From Rhodoferax sp. (GTDB lineage Bacteria > Pseudomonadota > Gammaproteobacteria > Burkholderiales > Burkholderiaceae_C), in assembly GCA_020048795.1 (NCBI GenBank), contig JAIFMA010000082.1, positions 1-10,965 of the forward strand: a DNA stretch of 10,965 bases. The letters are read 5' to 3'. The translations under genes and the position numbers were made by a program. Below, in pieces: positions 8,024 through 10,965 of the stretch. Each line of letters opens with the position of its first letter. Within the stretch, counting starts at the first letter, position 1. The notes beneath the pieces were generated by a model. It was not told the DNA's origin and searched no databases. It saw nothing but the letters and a program-made list of their open reading frames with translations.

Positions 8024-8070
8024 GGATGCAGCGCGCAGCGGGCCATCGTCTGGCGCAGCATCCTCTTTTT
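8024..8070 (+). terminator. terminator-like or attenuator-like hairpin in the fkpB leader
   Basis: GGATGC (8024-8029) pairs with GCATCC (8058-8063), then across an A/A mismatch GCGC (8031-8034) pairs with GCGC (8053-8056). Further in, past one bulged G, CAG (8036-8038) pairs with CTG (8050-8052) and CG with CG, closing on a six-base loop. TCTTTTT follows at 8064-8070. This is the form of an intrinsic terminator in + orientation. It lies between divergent genes, 37 bases before the fkpB start, and no gene upstream on the + strand reads towards it. It may end a short transcript or attenuate fkpB-ispH. A smaller hairpin (GGCCCTT with GAG-A-GGCC, 7987-8008) precedes it. Confidence 0.6.
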
Positions 8071-8107
8071 GCCTCGTCAACTTTATTTTTTTTGGATACC
8101 CCTCAGC

Positions 8108-8572
8108 ATGACAAACACCACGGCAAGGGTTCAACCCGGCTCTTTTCTCACCCTGCATTACCGCTTGAGCGGGCCGGTGGGTAATGTGATCAATACGTTT
8201 GAAGGCAGTCCGGCCACGCTGACGCTGGGCACGGGGCAACTTTCGCCGGCCCTGGAAGCCTATCTGCTGGACTTGCCTGAGGGCACCCGCACAACTTTTG
8301 AGCTGCCCGCCGGACAGGCGTTTGGCGAGCGCAGCGCCGACATGCAGCAGTGGATGGCGCGTCAGGAGCTGCTGGACATGGGGGTGCCGGGTGAAGACTA
8401 CGCCGTAGGCGATGTGCTGGAGTTTCCCACACCCGACGGCCAGGGCAAGTTTGGCGGCACGCTGGTTGATTTCAGGTCGGATGCCAAGGGTGAAGCGGTG
8501 CTGTTTGATTTCAATCACCCGCTGGCAGGCCAGCCGGTGACGTTTGAGGTGCACGTGATCGGCGTGTTATGA
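8108..8572 (+). CDS. fkpB: FKBP-type peptidyl-prolyl cis-trans isomerase, FkpB (SlpA)
   Basis: A 154-residue SlpA-like FKBP that catalyses cis-trans isomerisation of prolyl bonds and, by family, also acts as a cytoplasmic chaperone. The FKBP core is split by an insert-in-flap domain (about 75-130), as in SlpA/SlyD. Family signs are AFGERS at 71-76, the MARQELLDMGVP segment (83-94) matching the E. coli region that begins YFSRREFMD, and DFNHPLAGQPVTF near the C-terminus. There is no His-rich tail, so it is FkpB and not SlyD. ATG 8108 is preferred: it gives the normal length (E. coli 149), while the upstream TTG at 8069 would start in the T-run of the leader hairpin and add an unconserved stretch. 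The ribosome site is weak (GGA at 8094-8096). Its stop overlaps the ispH start by ATGA, the same pairing as in E. coli. Confidence 0.94.
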   Translation: MTNTTARVQPGSFLTLHYRLSGPVGNVINTFEGSPATLTLGTGQLSPALEAYLLDLPEGTRTTFELPAGQAFGERSADMQQWMARQELLDMGVPGEDYAVGDVLEFPTPDGQGKFGGTLVDFRSDAKGEAVLFDFNHPLAGQPVTFEVHVIGVL

Positions 8573-9582
8573 GCGGGCAGGTGAACATTCTGCTGGCCGA
8601 GCCGCGCGGCTTTTGCGCCGGGGTGGACCGGGCCATCGAGATTGTCGAGAAGGCACTGGTCAAATTTGGCGCGCCGATTTATGTGCGCCACGAGATTGTG
8701 CACAACACCTATGTGGTGAATGACCTGAAAACCAAAGGCGCTATATTTATAGAAGCACTCGACGCAGTTCCGGCGGGCGCTACACTCGTTTTTTCTGCGC
8801 ATGGGGTGAGTCGGGCGGTGCAGCTTGAGGCCGATCAGCGCGGCTTTCGCGTGTTTGATGCAACCTGCCCCTTGGTCAGCAAGGTGCACGTTGAGGTCGC
8901 CAAGCTGGCCAAAGAGGGTTATGAGTTCGTCATGATCGGCCACAAGGGCCACCCCGAGGTGGAAGGCACCATGGGTCAGCTCGATGCCGGTATTCATCTG
9001 GTTGAAGGCGTAGCTGATGTGGCGAGCCTGCGCCCGGGCCAGACCGAAAAGCTGGCGATGGTGACGCAAACCACGCTCAGTGTCGATGATGCGGCCGAGA
9101 TTGCAGCGGCCATCAGGGCACGCTTTCCCAAGGTGCGCGAACCCAAGCAGCAAGATATTTGTTACGCCACCCAAAACCGCCAGGATGCGGTGAAAGTGAT
9201 GAGTTCGCGGGTGGACATGGTGATTGTGGTGGGCAGCCCGAGCAGTTCCAACAGCAACCGGCTGGCTGAGCTGGCGCGCAAGCTGGGCACGCCAGGCTAC
9301 ATGGTCGATAGCGCCGACGATTTGCAGCCACAGTGGTTTGCCGGTTGCACCCGGGTTGGTTTGACAGCGGGTGCCTCGGCACCTGAAATTCTGGTGACGC
9401 AGGTGATTGAGCGCATCAAGGCACTGGGCGCGGTGTCGGTCCGAACCATGGCGGGTTCGCCTGAAACCGTCAAGTTTCCCTTGCCCAAGGGTCTGCGCCC
9501 GTGGGCTGAAGAAGACGACGATACCCCGGCGGGTCTGTTGTCGCAGCAACATCGCTCACCGGCCCTGTGTGCCCCGCTCTGA
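8569..9582 (+). CDS. ispH: 4-hydroxy-3-methylbut-2-enyl diphosphate reductase
   Basis: IspH (LytB) is the last enzyme of the MEP pathway. It uses a [4Fe-4S] cluster to reduce HMBPP to IPP and DMAPP, the precursors of quinones, the bactoprenol carrier and other isoprenoids, in the cytoplasm. The 337-residue protein has all three cluster cysteines: C16 in GFCAG, C100 in DATCPLVSKVH and C198 in DICYATQNRQ. Substrate and proton-relay residues are present: H45, H78 in SAHGVS, H128 and E130 in GHPEVEGT, and the SSSNSNRL stretch. It is about 20 residues longer than the E. coli enzyme (316) through a polar C-terminal tail containing EEDDD, which looks dispensable. The start overlaps the fkpB stop by four bases, so expression is probably coupled. 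A patch at codons 57-80 uses codons unlike the rest, including two ATA; the encoded protein is normal there. Confidence 0.97.
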   Translation: MSGQVNILLAEPRGFCAGVDRAIEIVEKALVKFGAPIYVRHEIVHNTYVVNDLKTKGAIFIEALDAVPAGATLVFSAHGVSRAVQLEADQRGFRVFDATCPLVSKVHVEVAKLAKEGYEFVMIGHKGHPEVEGTMGQLDAGIHLVEGVADVASLRPGQTEKLAMVTQTTLSVDDAAEIAAAIRARFPKVREPKQQDICYATQNRQDAVKVMSSRVDMVIVVGSPSSSNSNRLAELARKLGTPGYMVDSADDLQPQWFAGCTRVGLTAGASAPEILVTQVIERIKALGAVSVRTMAGSPETVKFPLPKGLRPWAEEDDDTPAGLLSQQHRSPALCAPL

Positions 9583-9602
9583 TGCCGTCATCAGGCTCTG
9601 TC

Positions 9603-9660
9603 AGGCTATCAATTATGATAGCTGCTAACGCAATACCATCAAGGGCTTAAGCCCATTTTT
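9603..9660 (+). repeat. AT-rich intergenic palindromic element, possible dispersed repeat
   Basis: Between ispH and serS lies a block unlike its surroundings. CTATCA (9606-9611) and TGATAG (9616-9621) form an inverted repeat, followed by GCTGCTAACGC, then a perfect 12-base palindrome GGGCTTAAGCCC (9643-9654) and ATTTTTATATATATTT. The TGATAGCTGCT core followed by a short palindrome and T-run resembles short intergenic repeats that I associate with Comamonadaceae genomes. That is recollection and could not be checked here. Only one clear copy is in the window; a looser likeness lies inside ispH at 8737-8796. Confidence 0.4.
9643..9660 (+). terminator. weak intrinsic terminator candidate after ispH
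   Basis: GGGC-TTAA-GCCC can fold into a four-pair GC stem with a four-base loop, followed by ATTTTT at 9655-9660. The stem is short for efficient termination. It lies 61 bases after the ispH stop and 14 bases before the serS start, so partial read-through into serS is plausible. Confidence 0.28.
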
Positions 9661-9673
9661 ATATATATTTAAC

Positions 9674-10965
9674 ATGCTAGACATCACCCTGCTGCGCAAA
9701 GACCTCCATCGTGTCATCGCCCGCCTGGAAACCCGCAAAAGCCCGCAGGTTTTCCTGAATGTGGAAGCTTTCACGGCGCTGGAGTCCGAGCGCAAAACCA
9801 TCCAGATGCGCACCGAAGCACTGCAAGCCACGCGCAACGCGTCCAGCAAACAGATTGGCCAGCTCAAGGCCAGGGGCCCGGCCGGTGCCGCCGAGGTTGA
9901 TGCCGTCATGGCGCAAGTGGCGGGCATCAAGGACGAGCTTGACGCATCCGCCAAGCGGCTCGATCAGATCCAGCTGGAGCTGCAAACCCTGCTGCTGGCG
10001 GTGCCCAACCTGCCGCACGACAGTGTGCCGGTGGGTGCTGACGAACACGCCAATGTGGTGGTGCGCAGCTGGGGCCAACCCCGTGCCTTTGATTTCGACA
10101 TCAAGGACCATGTGGATGTTGGCACGCCACTGGGGCTGGACTTTGAGATGGGGGTCAAGCTCACTGGCTCGCGCTTTACGGTCATGAAGGGGCCAGTGGC
10201 ACGTTTGCACCGCGCCCTGGCGCAGTTCATGCTGGACGTGCAAACCCAGGAACACGGCTACACCGAGTGCTACACGCCCTACATCGTGAATGGCGAAACG
10301 CTGCGCGGCACCGGCCAGTTGCCCAAGTTTGAGGGCGACCTGTTTGCTGCCAAAAAAGGCGGGCAAGAGGGTGAAGCCCAGCCGGACAACACCGCGCTGT
10401 ACCTGATTCCCACCGCCGAAGTGCCATTAACCAACTTTGTCCGCGACGTGGTGGTGGCCGAGGCCGATTTGCCCATCATGCTGACCGGCCACACGCCGTG
10501 TTTCAGGTCCGAGGCGGGTAGCGCCGGGCGCGACACGCGTGGCCTGATCCGCCAGCACCAGTTTGACAAGGTCGAGATGGTGCAAATCGTGCATCCAGAA
10601 AAAAGCGATGAGGCGCTCGAAGTGATGACCGGCCATGCTGAAGCCATTTTGCAGAAGCTGGGCCTGCCCTATCGGGTGATGTGTCTGTGCACCGGCGACA
10701 TGGGCTTTGGTGCCAGCAAGACCTATGACCTGGAAGTCTGGCTACCGGCGCAAAACACCTACCGCGAGATCAGCTCGGTGTCCAACTGCGAAGCGTTTCA
10801 GGCGCGCCGGCTGCAAGCGCGTTTCAAGAACGCCCAGGGCAAGAACGAGCTGGTACACACCTTGAATGGCTCGGGCCTGGCGGTCGGTCGCACCTTGGTG
10901 GCGGTGCTGGAAAATTACCAGAACGCTGACGGTTCGGTCAGCATTCCCAAGGCGCTGCAAGCCTA
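9674..10965 (+). CDS. serS: seryl-tRNA synthetase, 3' partial
   Basis: Charges tRNA-Ser (and tRNA-Sec where present) with serine in the cytoplasm. The N-terminal 110 residues form the antiparallel coiled-coil arm that grips the tRNA long variable arm. The class II catalytic core follows: motif 1 around GPVARLHRALAQFM (173-186), the serine-binding TAE (247-249), motif 2 FRSEAGSAGRDTRGL (277-291), the DLEVWLP segment (352-358) and motif 3 GSGLAVGRT (399-407) with Arg406. The frame is open at base 10965 after 430 codons; the family is usually about 430-445 residues, so only a short C-terminal end is missing. No stop is in the window. ATG 9674 fits the conserved MLDITLLRKD opening. The leader before it is AT-rich with no Shine-Dalgarno sequence, which is unusual among these genes. 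It follows ispH by 91 bases and may be read from its own promoter (TATATA-rich, 9661-9670) or by read-through. Confidence 0.97.
   Translation, partial: MLDITLLRKDLHRVIARLETRKSPQVFLNVEAFTALESERKTIQMRTEALQATRNASSKQIGQLKARGPAGAAEVDAVMAQVAGIKDELDASAKRLDQIQLELQTLLLAVPNLPHDSVPVGADEHANVVVRSWGQPRAFDFDIKDHVDVGTPLGLDFEMGVKLTGSRFTVMKGPVARLHRALAQFMLDVQTQEHGYTECYTPYIVNGETLRGTGQLPKFEGDLFAAKKGGQEGEAQPDNTALYLIPTAEVPLTNFVRDVVVAEADLPIMLTGHTPCFRSEAGSAGRDTRGLIRQHQFDKVEMVQIVHPEKSDEALEVMTGHAEAILQKLGLPYRVMCLCTGDMGFGASKTYDLEVWLPAQNTYREISSVSNCEAFQARRLQARFKNAQGKNELVHTLNGSGLAVGRTLVAVLENYQNADGSVSIPKALQA

Noticed and set aside
8069..8107. Upstream TTG start for fkpB
   Set aside because: It lies in the T-run of the hairpin and would add 13 residues absent from the family; ATG 8108 gives the normal length.
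7946..8107. A riboswitch or known metabolite-binding RNA
   Set aside because: The hairpins do not match any riboswitch consensus I know; only generic leader structure can be claimed.
7973..8554. 193-residue minus-strand frame running from inside fkpB through the radC-fkpB gap
   Set aside because: Most of it is antisense to fkpB. The last part covers the hairpin region, which is better explained as RNA structure; no ribosome site at a suitable distance supports a small leader peptide there.
8515..9552. 345-residue minus-strand frame opposite ispH
   Set aside because: Antisense to an unmistakable IspH with all three cluster cysteines; no domain in the shadow product.

Overview
The window is GC-rich, tightly packed bacterial DNA. 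The gene order fkpB-ispH-serS, with radC divergent, and the character of the proteins point to a betaproteobacterium of the order Burkholderiales, most likely the family Comamonadaceae (Rhodoferax/Polaromonas-like). That placement is inferred from protein recognition and layout; no search was run. It looks like ordinary chromosome: I see no insertion sequence, phage gene, CRISPR array, tRNA or rRNA.

Layout. (1) 1-2286 (+): 3' part of an FtsX-type ABC transporter permease, cut by the left edge. (2) 2454-5357 (+): a large soluble hybrid sensor histidine kinase with four PAS-like modules and a C-terminal receiver, preceded by a 167-base gap holding a promoter candidate. (3) 7945-5373 (-): an apparent three-gene operon, radC, then an SmrB-like Smr-domain nuclease (GTGA overlap), then a rhomboid intramembrane protease with an unusual C-terminal extension. 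It converges on the kinase gene with 15 bases between stop codons. (4) 7946-8107: the divergent gap between radC and fkpB, holding two consecutive hairpins, the second a strong terminator-like structure in + orientation. (5) 8108-9582 (+): fkpB and ispH, overlapping by ATGA. (6) 9583-9673: an AT-rich gap with palindromes, resembling a short dispersed repeat. (7) 9674-10965 (+): serS, complete except for its last few codons.

How the genes relate. The right half is housekeeping: a chaperone/prolyl isomerase, the last enzyme of the MEP isoprenoid pathway and seryl-tRNA synthetase. The minus-strand cluster joins a DNA-repair-family protein, a nuclease of the ribosome-rescue family and a membrane protease; a shared job is possible but not shown. 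The kinase has no adjacent output regulator or HPt protein.

I found no clearly new multi-gene system. The best leads are the structured RNA leader or small-RNA candidate ahead of fkpB-ispH, the palindromic element with an SD-less start before serS, an odd-codon patch in ispH with similar spaced words, and the rhomboid C-terminal domain.
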